A DNA stretch of 48,930 bases from Moduliflexus sp964602655 (GTDB taxonomy: Bacteria > Moduliflexota > Moduliflexia > Moduliflexales > Moduliflexaceae), in assembly GCA_964602655.1 (NCBI GenBank), contig CAZRSF010000046.1:1-48930 (forward strand), in the 5' to 3' direction. Below, piece after piece: positions 1 through 7,849 of the stretch; the first letter of the stretch is position 1, and every line of letters begins with the position of its first letter. The notes beneath the pieces were generated by a model. It ran no database searches, had not been told where the DNA came from, and was given only the letters and a program-made list of their open reading frames with translations. Position numbers and translations under genes: made by a program.

Positions 1-950
1 ACCGCGCCAAGAATGACCAGACCTTGCACGGCCATTTGCCAGAATTCGGAAATATGCACGAGCGTCAAACCATTGGCAAGAATGCCGATGAATAACGCGC
101 CGAGAATCGTGCCCAGAATCGTGCCTGAACCGCCGTAAATGCTCGTGCCGCCGACCACTGCCGACGCGACCGTTTGCAATTCGAACCCAAGCGCCGTATT
201 GTTCTGAACCACCGCAAACCGCGCCATCCAGAGCATTCCGGCGAATCCTGACAACGCTCCGGCAAGCACATAGACGATGAAACGCGTCCGTTCGACATCG
301 AACCCCGCCACATTCGCGGCCTTCAAATTGCTGCCGATGGCGTAAATCTGCCGTCCTGTGCGGGTGTATTTCATAACATACGCAAACAGGAGCGCCGCCA
401 CCGCCGCCCAGATAATCAGCAGCGGAACATTGCCGATCTTGAGCCAGGCCAAATCGCGGAAACGCTGCGGCACGTCAGTCGAGGCGACCCAACTCCCCTT
501 GCTCACAAGAAAAATCGAGCCACGAATCATGCTCATCGTGCCAAGCGTGGCAATAATCGGCGGCACTTTGCCCGCCGTAATCAGCGCAGCGTTAATCATG
601 CCGAGCAGCGTCCCAATCCCGATGCCGAGCAACACCAGCAGAAACACCGGAGTGCCCAGATAGGCGCGCTGGACGACGCCGACGCTCATTGCGCATAACG
701 CCAGATTGGAGGCGACCGACAAATCAATGCCGCCGGTGATGATGACCATTGTTTGCGCAATGGCGACGATAATCAGCGCGGAAATATCCATGCCGATGTC
801 GCGAATATTTTCCAAACCTAAAAAGACAGGCGCGCGTACCGTAATCAGCAGCGAAAGCAGTATAATGACCGCCAAAATACCGCTTTCGCGGTGGCTGGCA
901 AAAAAGAGAAACGCTTTTTGCTGTGACGATGTTTGTGGTTGTGTTGCCAT
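1..950 (-). CDS. Sugar ABC transporter permease, RbsC-like (3' end outside window)
   Basis: Inner-membrane permease of a ribose/simple-sugar ABC importer (BPD_transp_2 family). The visible part is about 316 residues from an ATG at 950, with AGAGG four bases upstream. After a Gln/Ser-rich cytoplasmic head the chain is almost entirely hydrophobic helices. It carries the family signature GGIDLSV at residues 73-79 and the conserved VGGTSIYGGSGTILGT segment near the end. The stop codon lies beyond the left edge. The ATPase gene ends 55 bp upstream in the same direction, so the two are probably co-transcribed from the promoter near 2.6 kb. The usual periplasmic binding protein is not in view. The sugar cannot be read from sequence. 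Confidence 0.93.
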   Translation of the reverse strand, partial: MATQPQTSSQQKAFLFFASHRESGILAVIILLSLLITVRAPVFLGLENIRDIGMDISALIIVAIAQTMVIITGGIDLSVASNLALCAMSVGVVQRAYLGTPVFLLVLLGIGIGTLLGMINAALITAGKVPPIIATLGTMSMIRGSIFLVSKGSWVASTDVPQRFRDLAWLKIGNVPLLIIWAAVAALLFAYVMKYTRTGRQIYAIGSNLKAANVAGFDVERTRFIVYVLAGALSGFAGMLWMARFAVVQNNTALGFELQTVASAVVGGTSIYGGSGTILGTILGALFIGILANGLTLVHISEFWQMAVQGLVILGA

Positions 951-965
951 AAAGCCTCTTGGAAG

Positions 966-998
966 AACCCTGCCAGGGTTTCGAACCCTGGCAGGGTT
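966..998. repeat. Palindromic repeat, TTCGAA-centred family (copy 1)
   Basis: Near-perfect inverted repeat with arms AACCCTGCCAGGGTT and its complement around a TTCGAA centre. It fills the gap between the sugar ATPase and permease genes. Close copies occur at 8839, 19549, 31011 and 39916, and looser relatives at 32589 and 48771. In RNA it would form a strong hairpin and could temper expression of the downstream permease, but nothing shows that directly. Confidence 0.9.
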
Positions 999-1004
999 TA
1001 GTCA

Positions 1005-2516
1005 TTACGCAGCCGACCGCGAGACAGCGGCGGCCATAATCTGTTCCTGCGTGACTTCCCCGCGCCGGTATTCGCCGGTCATGCGGCCTTCGCACATGAC
1101 GATAATCCGGTCGCTCATGCCGAGGACTTCCGGCAACTCCGAAGAAATCATCAGAATCGCCAATCCCTGTCCGGCTAATTCGCTCATCAACTGATGGATA
1201 TTCGATTTCGTCCCCACATCAATGCCGTGCGTCGGTTCGTCTAAAATGAGGACTTTCGGATGTGTGGCGAGCCATTTGCCCAACACGATTTTTTGCTGGT
1301 TTCCGCCGGAAAGTTCCTGCGCTTTTTGCCAGAGCCCGGCAGCTTTGACTTCCATCTGTTTTGCGAGTTTCTGCGAGGTTTGCTGCTCCGCGTTCTGATC
1401 CAGCCAGCCGTGTGACGCGAAGTGATCCAGCGTGGGGAGCGTAAAATTGTGCGTCAAACTCATTTGCAGCACAAGGCCATGCTGCTGGCGGTCTTCAGGG
1501 AGATACGCGATCCCTAATTTCATGGCATCTTTGGGATCGCGAATCGTCACACTCTGTTGTTCCACCTGAATGACGCCGCCATCCGCCGGTTCGACGCCGA
1601 AAATCGCCCGCGCCACTTCCGTGCGCCGCGCCCCGACTAAACCCGCCAGCCCCAAAATTTCGCCCTTGCGTAATTCGAAGGAAACATCGCGGAAAATACC
1701 TTCTTTCTTCAAGCCTTCGACTTTCAGCACCACGTCGCCGATGGGAACGGTTTGCTTTGGAAACAGCGCATCCAACGAGCGCCCGACCATCATGCGAATC
1801 AGGCCATCCTCGGTAATGTCGCGGATATTTTCCGTGCCGACATACTTGCCATCTCGCAGCACGGTCACACGGTCGGCAAGTTCGAAAAGTTCTTCGAGCC
1901 GATGCGAAATAAAGATGATCGCCGTGCCGCGTTCGCGAAGTTGGCGGGCAATCCGAAATAATTCCTCGGTTTCCTTCAGCGTCAGCGTCGAAGTCGGCTC
2001 GTCCATAATCAGGATTTTCGCCTGCAATGAGAGCGCCTTGGCGATTTCCACCATCTGCTGCTCCGCGATGCTCAGGCCGAACACCTGTTTTTTCGGGTCA
2101 AGTTTCACGCCGAGCGTCGTGAGAATCTGCTGCGACTGCTGATACATCGCCTTCCAATCCACCGATTTGCGTTTCGGGTCAATCGGCATGTGTCCCATAA
2201 AAATGTTTTCGGCGATGTTGAGGTCGGGAAACAGATTCAGGTCTTGATAAATCGCGGCAATGCCATGCTGATGCGCGGCTTTGGTATCATGAAGGGAAAC
2301 GGGAGTTCCTTGAACGACGATTTGTCCATTATCGGGCTGGTACACACCGGTCATAATTTTGACAAGCGTGGATTTGCCTGCGCCGTTTTCTCCGATGAGG
2401 GCGTGAATTTCTCCGGGAAGGAGATGAAAGGAAACATCTTCTAAGGCATGAACTCCGGCAAAAGATTTTGAGATGTGTCCAAGTGTGAGGATCGGCTGCG
2501 TGACGGATTCTGGCAT
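1005..2516 (-). CDS. Sugar ABC transporter ATP-binding protein, RbsA-like
   Basis: Cytoplasmic ATPase that powers the RbsC-like permease. It has 503 residues, the normal length for the RbsA/MglA class with two ABC domains in tandem. The first domain has Walker A GENGAGKST, a signature region LSIAEQQ and Walker B ILIMDEPTS. The second has the degenerate P-loop typical of this class (GLVGARRTE), an intact LSGGNQQ signature and ILDEPTHG. Start ATG at 2516 is preceded by GAGGTG eight bases upstream. It is the first gene after the paired-operator promoter at 2559-2599 and is probably repressed by the divergent LacI-type regulator. Substrate is inferred only as a simple sugar. Confidence 0.95.
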   Translation of the reverse strand: MPESVTQPILTLGHISKSFAGVHALEDVSFHLLPGEIHALIGENGAGKSTLVKIMTGVYQPDNGQIVVQGTPVSLHDTKAAHQHGIAAIYQDLNLFPDLNIAENIFMGHMPIDPKRKSVDWKAMYQQSQQILTTLGVKLDPKKQVFGLSIAEQQMVEIAKALSLQAKILIMDEPTSTLTLKETEELFRIARQLRERGTAIIFISHRLEELFELADRVTVLRDGKYVGTENIRDITEDGLIRMMVGRSLDALFPKQTVPIGDVVLKVEGLKKEGIFRDVSFELRKGEILGLAGLVGARRTEVARAIFGVEPADGGVIQVEQQSVTIRDPKDAMKLGIAYLPEDRQQHGLVLQMSLTHNFTLPTLDHFASHGWLDQNAEQQTSQKLAKQMEVKAAGLWQKAQELSGGNQQKIVLGKWLATHPKVLILDEPTHGIDVGTKSNIHQLMSELAGQGLAILMISSELPEVLGMSDRIIVMCEGRMTGEYRRGEVTQEQIMAAAVSRSAA

Positions 2517-2558
2517 GGCATTTCACCTCGTCGGAAAAATTGACGATTACAAGAAGAT

Positions 2559-2599
2559 AACGTTAACAAGAACGTTAACTTTGATGATATTTTTGTCAA
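2559..2599 (-). promoter_or_regulatory. Promoter with paired operators for the sugar transporter
   Basis: Reading leftward: TTGACA (2599-2594), 17 bases, AACGTT (2576-2571), 6 bases, AACGTT (2564-2559). AACGTT has the central-CG symmetry of LacI/PurR/CcpA-family operators. The first site lies where a -10 element would be. The same layout occurs on the other strand at 2700-2740, which supports co-regulation of the transporter and regulator genes. Confidence 0.6.
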
Positions 2600-2699
2600 G
2601 AAATTTTTCAATATTTTTTATTGCAAGAAGTGATTTATAGATGTAACATAATATTAAACAATAGGTTACAATAAGAATTATTTGGGCGCTATAAAAATC

Positions 2700-2740
2700 T
2701 TGACATATTTATTTGCTATGATAACGTTTTCAATAACGTT
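2700..2740 (+). promoter_or_regulatory. Promoter with paired operators for the LacI-family regulator
   Basis: TTGACA (2700-2705), 17 bases, AACGTT (2723-2728), 6 bases, AACGTT (2735-2740). The sequences TGATAACGTTTTCA and CAATAACGTTTTCA overlap by two bases and resemble the cre-type LacI operator consensus. A TATGAT just before the first site may contribute to polymerase binding. Probable autoregulation by the gene product. Confidence 0.6.
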
Positions 2741-2837
2741 TTCATTTTTTGTCAAGAGAAGTCCTGTATATGAAAGACGATACGTCGGGCTGTGTCATCA
2801 TGAGTGTTTAACCTCCCAGCACAAAAGAGGGCAGCGC

Positions 2838-3998
2838 ATGAGTTCCATGAAAGATGTGGCGAAATTGGCAGGCGTGTCCATTTCTACGGTATCGCGCGTG
2901 GTGAATAATACCGCTGTGGAAGCGAAGACAAAACTCAAAGTCGAAGAGGCGATTAAAAAATTACGCTACCGCCCGAATTTGTTGGCGCGCGGCTTGCGCC
3001 AGCAGATGACGCCGCGCGGCGAGGCTCTCTTCGCCGTTCCGTATGCCGTCTATGAAAAATATCGTGAATATGCAAAAACCGGCGCCCCCTATCCTGGCTT
3101 GCCAGGGCAGGGAAAAAAGTTAGGGTTTGCCGGAAATTATGGCACGCAGCCCTTTTGCATCGCCGTAGAACAGAATCTTATCAAACAGGCCAAATTAGCC
3201 GGTTTCGACGATCAAAGCCTGCTGTTGCTGGATAATCAGTACGACCCTGACGTGGCGCTCAAAAACGCCGACATCATGCTTGAATACGCGCCGGATGTGT
3301 TTATCGAGCATCAGGCGTTGGTCAAAATCAATAGCATGATCGCGGCAAAATTTTTCGAAAGCAACATCCCGATTATTGCGGTGGACGTGCCGGTGCCGGG
3401 CGCGCCGTTTATGGGATGCAATGACTGGCAGGCGGCCACAATCGGCGGAGAATTTATGGTCAGACTGATTCGCGAACGCTGGGGTGATCGAGAGGCGCTC
3501 GATCTGGTGATTTTGCTGCAAAATCCGGTCGGAGGAGAAATGACCATGCTGCGCTCGGAAGGATTTTCCAACGCCTTGATACAAGCATTCGGCGAACAGA
3601 TCGAAGAAAAAATTCTCCGCGCGGATGGCGGCATCGGCGGCGCAGAAGAGGCCAAGCTCGCGATGGATGAGATTCTACGAGCCTACCCGAATGCCCAACG
3701 GATTGCGCTCACCTCGTTAAATGAGGAAACGATGGCCGGAGCGTTAGTCGCGCTCCAGAATGCGAATCGCTGGAAACCGGAGCAGATGATTATCGTCACC
3801 TTAGGCGTAGATGATTTGGGGAAACTGCAAATCCGCAAAGGACTGAGCAACGGCGGGGTGGCGTTTTTTCCTGAGAAGTACGCCGAGTACCTGATTCCGG
3901 CGGCCTGCGCTATTCTGGAAGGCGCGCCTGTGCCGTCGCACATGTATGTCGAAAATGTGATTATTACGAAGGAAAATATTGATCAATATTATCCGTAA
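2838..3998 (+). CDS. LacI-family transcriptional regulator
   Basis: Sugar-responsive DNA-binding repressor, 386 residues from the ATG at 2838, which has AGAGG seven bases upstream. An upstream in-frame ATG at 2682 lies before the promoter and is unlikely. Residues 1-60 form a LacI helix-turn-helix and hinge (KDVAKLAGVSISTVSRVVNN, then LRYRPNLLARGLR). About 40 residues then separate the hinge from the periplasmic-binding-protein-like ligand domain, which starts near KKLGFAGNYG. In typical LacI proteins the ligand domain follows the hinge directly. It is divergent from the sugar ABC genes and most likely controls them through the AACGTT sites. Confidence 0.93.
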   Translation: MSSMKDVAKLAGVSISTVSRVVNNTAVEAKTKLKVEEAIKKLRYRPNLLARGLRQQMTPRGEALFAVPYAVYEKYREYAKTGAPYPGLPGQGKKLGFAGNYGTQPFCIAVEQNLIKQAKLAGFDDQSLLLLDNQYDPDVALKNADIMLEYAPDVFIEHQALVKINSMIAAKFFESNIPIIAVDVPVPGAPFMGCNDWQAATIGGEFMVRLIRERWGDREALDLVILLQNPVGGEMTMLRSEGFSNALIQAFGEQIEEKILRADGGIGGAEEAKLAMDEILRAYPNAQRIALTSLNEETMAGALVALQNANRWKPEQMIIVTLGVDDLGKLQIRKGLSNGGVAFFPEKYAEYLIPAACAILEGAPVPSHMYVENVIITKENIDQYYP

Positions 3999-4120
3999 TG
4001 ATGTCATCGGCGCAAACTGTCAGATACCTTGTCGAATCATTATATCTAACCGATACAAGAATGTCCCATATTCGAAGTCATCATTCTGCTGATAACACAC
4101 ATCGTTCGAAAGGGAAGCGT

Positions 4121-5227
4121 ATGTTTGTGTTGCTATTTGCGTTCATGGCAATCGTTACTATCATGATATTCACGCTCTTGCTCTTATGGAGTCCGGGGAA
4201 AACAACGCCTTTCGTGGATAAAAACGGCAACCCTATGCCGAAGAGCATTTCTGAGAAAATTTTTGTCCCCATTCATGGAATTGATCAGGGAATGTTTCTC
4301 AGGTCTGTCAATACGGACAACCCGGTTTTGTTATTCATCCATGGCGGGCCTGGAATGCCCGAATATTTCCTGAACGAGAAGTACCCTGTCGGCATGGAGA
4401 ATGACTTTACCGTCTGTTGGTGGGAGCAACGAGGCGCGGGGCTGTCCTATTCGTCCGACATTTCCGCGAGCGACGTCACCGTTGAGCAATTGATTTCCGA
4501 CACGATCTCCGTGACGGATTATCTTTCAGCTCGTTTCGGCCAAAAAACCATTTTTCTCATGGGACATTCCTGGGGATCATTCATTGGAATACAGGCGGCA
4601 GCCAGCGCCCCAGAAAAGTACGCGGCGTATATTGGCATCGCTCAAGTATCGAATCAGGCGCAATCAGAGCAAGTCGCGTACAATTATATGCGTGAGCAAT
4701 ATCAAAAAACGAACGAGAAGAAACGGCGGAAACAGTTGGAAGAATACCCCATTCTAACATCGGATATAGATATGATGCTGGCATACTATTCTTCTCTCAT
4801 CCGTGACGATTCAATGCATCGCCTCGGCATTGGGACGATGCATACGATGAAATCGCTCATAACCGGCATTGTGATACCGATCATGCAATGCAGAGCCTAT
4901 ACGCTGCGTGAAAAGATGAACATCTGGCGCGGCAAAGCATTTTTAGGGAATTCGACCGATTTGCGAAAACAGATGCTCACGGCGAATTTGATGGAGAACG
5001 TGACACGGCTTGATCTTCCAGTGTACTTCATCAGCGGAATATATGATTACACAGTATCTTATGCGTTATCAAAGCAGTATTTGGAGAAGATCGTCGCACC
5101 AGAAAAAGGGTTTTATACATTTCATGACTCCGCACACAGTCCGTTGTTCGAAGAATCAGAGCGATTTATGCGCGTTCTGACACAAGACGCGCTTCGTGGA
5201 AAATTTAATTTGGCTGATAGAGAGTAG
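4121..5227 (+). CDS. Membrane-anchored alpha/beta hydrolase, proline iminopeptidase-like
   Basis: A 368-residue serine hydrolase of the alpha/beta fold, closest in motif pattern to proline iminopeptidase-type enzymes. Residues 2-22 are one hydrophobic helix, which probably anchors the enzyme in the membrane. HGGPG (74-78) is the oxyanion-hole motif and GHSWG (148-152) the nucleophile elbow with Ser150. A late Asp in SGIYDYT and a His in FHDSAHSP are probable triad partners. The start at 4121 has AGGGA about six bases upstream. In-frame ATGs at 4001 and 4061 have weaker sites. A hairpin terminator follows. The substrate is unknown, and esterase or peptidase activity are both possible. Confidence 0.85.
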   Translation: MFVLLFAFMAIVTIMIFTLLLLWSPGKTTPFVDKNGNPMPKSISEKIFVPIHGIDQGMFLRSVNTDNPVLLFIHGGPGMPEYFLNEKYPVGMENDFTVCWWEQRGAGLSYSSDISASDVTVEQLISDTISVTDYLSARFGQKTIFLMGHSWGSFIGIQAAASAPEKYAAYIGIAQVSNQAQSEQVAYNYMREQYQKTNEKKRRKQLEEYPILTSDIDMMLAYYSSLIRDDSMHRLGIGTMHTMKSLITGIVIPIMQCRAYTLREKMNIWRGKAFLGNSTDLRKQMLTANLMENVTRLDLPVYFISGIYDYTVSYALSKQYLEKIVAPEKGFYTFHDSAHSPLFEESERFMRVLTQDALRGKFNLADRE

Positions 5228-5249
5228 GTCAGGGAATCCTCAAGGAAAA

Positions 5250-5288
5250 GCTGTCAGACATCGTGAAGGTCTGACAGCGATGCTTTTT
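5250..5288 (+). terminator. Rho-independent terminator of the hydrolase gene
   Basis: Stem GCTGTCAGAC (5250-5259) pairs perfectly with GTCTGACAGC (5269-5278) across a nine-base loop. A GATGC and a run of T follow. It overlaps the last codons of the convergent thiamine pyrophosphokinase gene. Confidence 0.75.
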
Positions 5289-5943
5289 CATGATGCGTGA
5301 CCACGCAGAGCAGCATTCCGCCTTCGACGGAAATCGCGCCTTCGTTTGCCGTTAAGACGTTGCTGATGCCGCGCGTCGTGCCGGATGGAAGCGTCTCGCG
5401 CCGCAGCGGCCATTCAAGCCCTTCATTGCTCACGCCAATGGCGTCTCCGCCAACGGGAAGAATCGAAACCGTATCGCCGGGGCGACCATGAATCGCGGCG
5501 CGGTCGCGGATCAGAAACGCGGTTTGCGCACCCTCGACAATCTGCGCGTCAATCCCTTGCAGACAGGGCAGCGTCAGCAACATCAGATTGCCGAGCATCT
5601 GATCCAGGCGTCCGCCCAGCGCGGCAATCAGCAGGAGCGACGCGGCCTGTCGTTCGACCGCGGCATGATGTAAGGCGAGTTCCAAATCGGTTTCGTCTTT
5701 GCGGGAGGGAAAGCGGAGAATTTGGGTTGACGCGGCGCGAATCATCGTCTCTTGCTGAACATCGAGCGAATCGAGATCGCCGATAATCGCATCCGGGACG
5801 ACGCCGATGCTCAGGGCATGATGCGTCCCGCCATTGACTGCAATAATATAGTCGTCGTATCGAAGACGCGAGCGGGCAATTTCAGGGTCGCGAAATTGCC
5901 CGTTCACAAAAATAACCGCTCGCATTGTCAAATGATCATTCAT
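5254..5943 (-). CDS. thiN: Thiamine pyrophosphokinase
   Basis: Converts thiamine plus ATP to thiamine pyrophosphate and AMP in the cytoplasm. The 229-residue product has the family motifs in order: GDLDS (metal and ATP site), KDETDLELAL, and GGRLDQMLGN (usually GGRxDH). A C-terminal beta-rich substrate-binding part includes the conserved GISN. The start is uncertain: ATG at 5943 or a second ATG at 5925 (MRAVIFVNG) that better fits relatives. Neither has a good ribosome site, because a palindromic repeat sits directly upstream. It lies 41 bp after recA in the same direction and may be read from recA transcripts through the repeat. Confidence 0.93.
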   Translation of the reverse strand: MNDHLTMRAVIFVNGQFRDPEIARSRLRYDDYIIAVNGGTHHALSIGVVPDAIIGDLDSLDVQQETMIRAASTQILRFPSRKDETDLELALHHAAVERQAASLLLIAALGGRLDQMLGNLMLLTLPCLQGIDAQIVEGAQTAFLIRDRAAIHGRPGDTVSILPVGGDAIGVSNEGLEWPLRRETLPSGTTRGISNVLTANEGAISVEGGMLLCVVTHHEKASLSDLHDV

Positions 5944-5946
5944 CCC

Positions 5947-5975
5947 GTAGAGACGCCCCGCCGGGGCATCTCTAC
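5947..5975. repeat. Palindromic repeat, GTAGAGACG family
   Basis: Arms GTAGAGACGCCCCG and its near-complement form a 29-bp palindrome with one mismatch, between recA and thiN. Related copies are at 19456-19484, a degenerate one at 30961-30989 and a half copy at about 22609. Confidence 0.85.
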
Positions 5976-5984
5976 AAGTGGGTG

Positions 5985-7109
5985 TTATTCCACTTCATTC
6001 GCTATTTTATCGTCGCCGACAATATCATCGTCAATTTCCAGCTCGTCATCTTCTTCAATCGCTTCGCTGGGGAGCTTGGTCGGCGGCGCTTCATGCAGTC
6101 CGACCAATTCGATCACTTTATTTCGCGCGGCTTCCATGATGTCAGGATGGAGCTTCAGATAATCTTTGACATTCTCGCGCCCCTGGCCGATGCGTTCGTC
6201 GTCGTAAGAATACCATGCGCCGCTTTTGCGAATCACGTTATAATTGACCGCGAGATCGAGCACGTCGCCTTCGCGGGAAATGCCTTCGCCGTAAATGATG
6301 TCGAATTCGCATTCTTTGAACGGCGGCGCGACTTTATTTTTAACGACTTTGACTTTCGTGCGGTTGCCGATGGCATCCTGGCCTTGTTTGATCGAAGATG
6401 TTCGGCGGATATCGAGCCGCATGGAGGAGTAAAATTTCAAGGCGCGTCCGCCGGTCGTGGTTTCCGGGCTGCCAAACATGACGCCGAGTTTATCGCGCAA
6501 CTGGTTGATAAAAATCAGGGTGGTGCGGGTCTTGCTGACCACGCCCGCAAGTTTTCGCATGGCCTGCGACATGAGCCGCGCCTGCTGTCCCATCGGCGCG
6601 TCGCCCATCTCGCCTTCGATTTCGTTTTTGGGCACAAGCGCGGCGACGGAGTCAATCACAATCACATCCACCGCGCCGCTGTGTACCAGCGTATCAACGA
6701 TTTCCAGCGCTTGCTCGCCGGTATCCGGCTGTGAAATCAGCAGGTCGTCCGTATTCACGCCGAGTTTGCGGGCGTATTTGGCGTCGAGCGCGTGTTCCGC
6801 ATCAATAAACGCCACAATGCCGTCTTTTTTCTGCGCTTCTGCCGTGATATGCAAGGCTAAGGTCGTTTTGCCGGACGATTCCGTGCCGAAAATCTCGACG
6901 ATTCTGCCGCGCGGCACTCCGCCGACGCCGGTGGCTAAATCCAACGAAAGGCAGCCAGTCGAAATCGCGGGAATATCAATAATCACGCCCTCCGCGCCTA
7001 ACCTCATGATCGAGCCTTTGCCATGCTGCTTGATAATTTGCGCGATGGCAATATCAAGCATCTTTTGTCGTTTTTCGAAATCAGTATTCCCTGTTGTTGC
7101 CACTGCCAT
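5985..7109 (-). CDS. recA: Recombinase RecA
   Basis: DNA strand-exchange protein and coprotease for the SOS response. From the ATG at 7109 it has 374 residues and matches RecA throughout: KGSIMRLG (31-38), Walker A GTESSGKT (75-82), the VIDSVAALVP strand, the NQLRDKLGVMFG loop and a strongly acidic C-terminal tail. The start is ambiguous. ATG 7109 gives the canonical N-terminus but has only GTGAG upstream. An in-frame ATG at 7187 has a textbook AGGAGGGG site and would add 26 residues (MFSRYHGLIADSAAAF...) not typical of RecA. An earlier ATG at 7307 merely reads through repeats. Confidence 0.97.
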   Translation of the reverse strand: MAVATTGNTDFEKRQKMLDIAIAQIIKQHGKGSIMRLGAEGVIIDIPAISTGCLSLDLATGVGGVPRGRIVEIFGTESSGKTTLALHITAEAQKKDGIVAFIDAEHALDAKYARKLGVNTDDLLISQPDTGEQALEIVDTLVHSGAVDVIVIDSVAALVPKNEIEGEMGDAPMGQQARLMSQAMRKLAGVVSKTRTTLIFINQLRDKLGVMFGSPETTTGGRALKFYSSMRLDIRRTSSIKQGQDAIGNRTKVKVVKNKVAPPFKECEFDIIYGEGISREGDVLDLAVNYNVIRKSGAWYSYDDERIGQGRENVKDYLKLHPDIMEAARNKVIELVGLHEAPPTKLPSEAIEEDDELEIDDDIVGDDKIANEVE

Positions 7110-7236
7110 AATGTATCTCACGCTTTCGCGCGTTTCACGAAACGCTGCCGCGCTGTCCGCAATCAGTCCGTGATAACGGGAAAACATCTGAATTTCCCCT
7201 CCTAAGATCAGGGCTGTCACGTTCTCTCGATATGTT

Positions 7237-7289
7237 GGAGTGCCAAAGCTCTGCTTTGACACTCCGAAACGTGAGAACTTCACAGTTCT
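7237..7289 (-). promoter_or_regulatory. recA leader hairpin and AGAACT palindrome
   Basis: The recA leader contains a 13-bp hairpin (7237-7249 with 7253-7265, GGAGTGCCAAAGC and its near complement). Next to it is a 16-bp palindrome, AGAACT-TCAC-AGTTCT, at 7274-7289. The palindrome sits where a LexA-type operator might be expected, but it does not match a LexA box I know exactly, and the segment adjoins interspersed repeats. Confidence 0.35.
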
Positions 7290-7317
7290 GCCTCCTGGGA
7301 GGGGCAAGGGGTTGGGT
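7290..7317. repeat. CCTCCTGGGAGGGG repeat in the recA leader
   Basis: Single arm of the repeat that occurs as a full inverted pair at 11307-11399 (CTCCTGGGAGGGG, then a GGGGTTGGGT tail). A separate 17-base block at 7209-7225 matches 16 of 17 bases with the outer arm of the mosaic repeat at 22353. The recA leader has therefore been invaded by at least two repeat families. Confidence 0.75.
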
Positions 7318-7355
7318 CAATCGAATGTTAAATACGCCTGAAAATTTCAATTACA

Positions 7356-7387
7356 ATTATATTAAGTGAATATAAAGCGAAAGTCAA
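7356..7387 (-). promoter_or_regulatory. Possible recA promoter
   Basis: TTGACT (7387-7382), then 17 bases to TAATAT (7364-7359). An alternative TATAAT lies at 7361-7356 with a 20-base spacer. It lies about 250 bases upstream of the canonical recA start, in a very A/T-rich stretch. Confidence 0.45.
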
Positions 7388-7423
7388 GGAAATTTTTTCC
7401 TTTCCTGTAGATTTTTGTCGTTT

Positions 7424-7846
7424 TCACCAGTTCGGAAGCGCTTGATGCTGCCAGATTTCTACGATTCGGTCGCGTTCTTTGGCCAACTCGTCATTCGCTG
7501 TCGGAATGTGCTGAACCGTATGTTCGGTCTTTTTGAGGATCATGCCTGCGGCCAGCACAATCAGCGACGGCGCAAGCATATAGAGAATATCGGTGTTCGG
7601 TTTCAGCAGTTTGATGAAAAGGCCATACGCAAAAACTAAAATCGGAATGCTTAAAATGACGATCTGCGCGAGCGCCGCATACATCTGTCCTTTGACGAGT
7701 TGTTCGAAGCGTTCGATGTCTTTCGGCGACTTGATTTGAGGCGTTTCTTTCAGAAAGCGTCGCAAATGACCGCCGAAGTACACGCAGAGCATCAACCCGA
7801 TGACCGGGCAGGTTAACATAATGGCAATGATTGTGGTGCGCGTCAT
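7424..7846 (-). CDS. Small membrane protein of unknown function
   Basis: A 140-residue product with three likely membrane helices: residues about 4-24, 56-80 (AALAQIVILSIPILVFAYGLF) and 88-104 (YMLAPSLIVLAAGMIL). A basic, charged segment (residues 28-50) lies between the first two. The C-terminus is charged and presumably cytoplasmic. I do not recognise a family. Only three bases separate it from the preceding CPBP protease gene, so the two are translationally and probably functionally linked. Confidence 0.75.
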   Translation of the reverse strand: MTRTTIIAIMLTCPVIGLMLCVYFGGHLRRFLKETPQIKSPKDIERFEQLVKGQMYAALAQIVILSIPILVFAYGLFIKLLKPNTDILYMLAPSLIVLAAGMILKKTEHTVQHIPTANDELAKERDRIVEIWQHQALPNW

Positions 7847-7849
7847 GTG

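Noticed and set aside
2682..2837. LacI regulator starting at ATG 2682
   Set aside because: This start lies upstream of the TTGACA box at 2700 and of the operators, so it would not be transcribed from that promoter. The helix-turn-helix starts right after 2838, which has a ribosome site.
5297..6734. Long plus-strand reading frames opposite thiN and recA
   Set aside because: They are antisense to strongly conserved genes and have no recognisable motif or ribosome site.
7274..7289. Calling the AGAACT palindrome a LexA box
   Set aside because: It does not match the known GAAC-N4-GTTC or CTGT-N8-ACAG patterns exactly and adjoins dispersed repeats. It is kept only as a question.
7110..7307. RecA start at ATG 7307, adding 66 residues
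   Set aside because: The added part translates the repeat block (7290-7317) and hairpin, and no RecA has such a head. The starts at 7109 and 7187 are the real alternatives.
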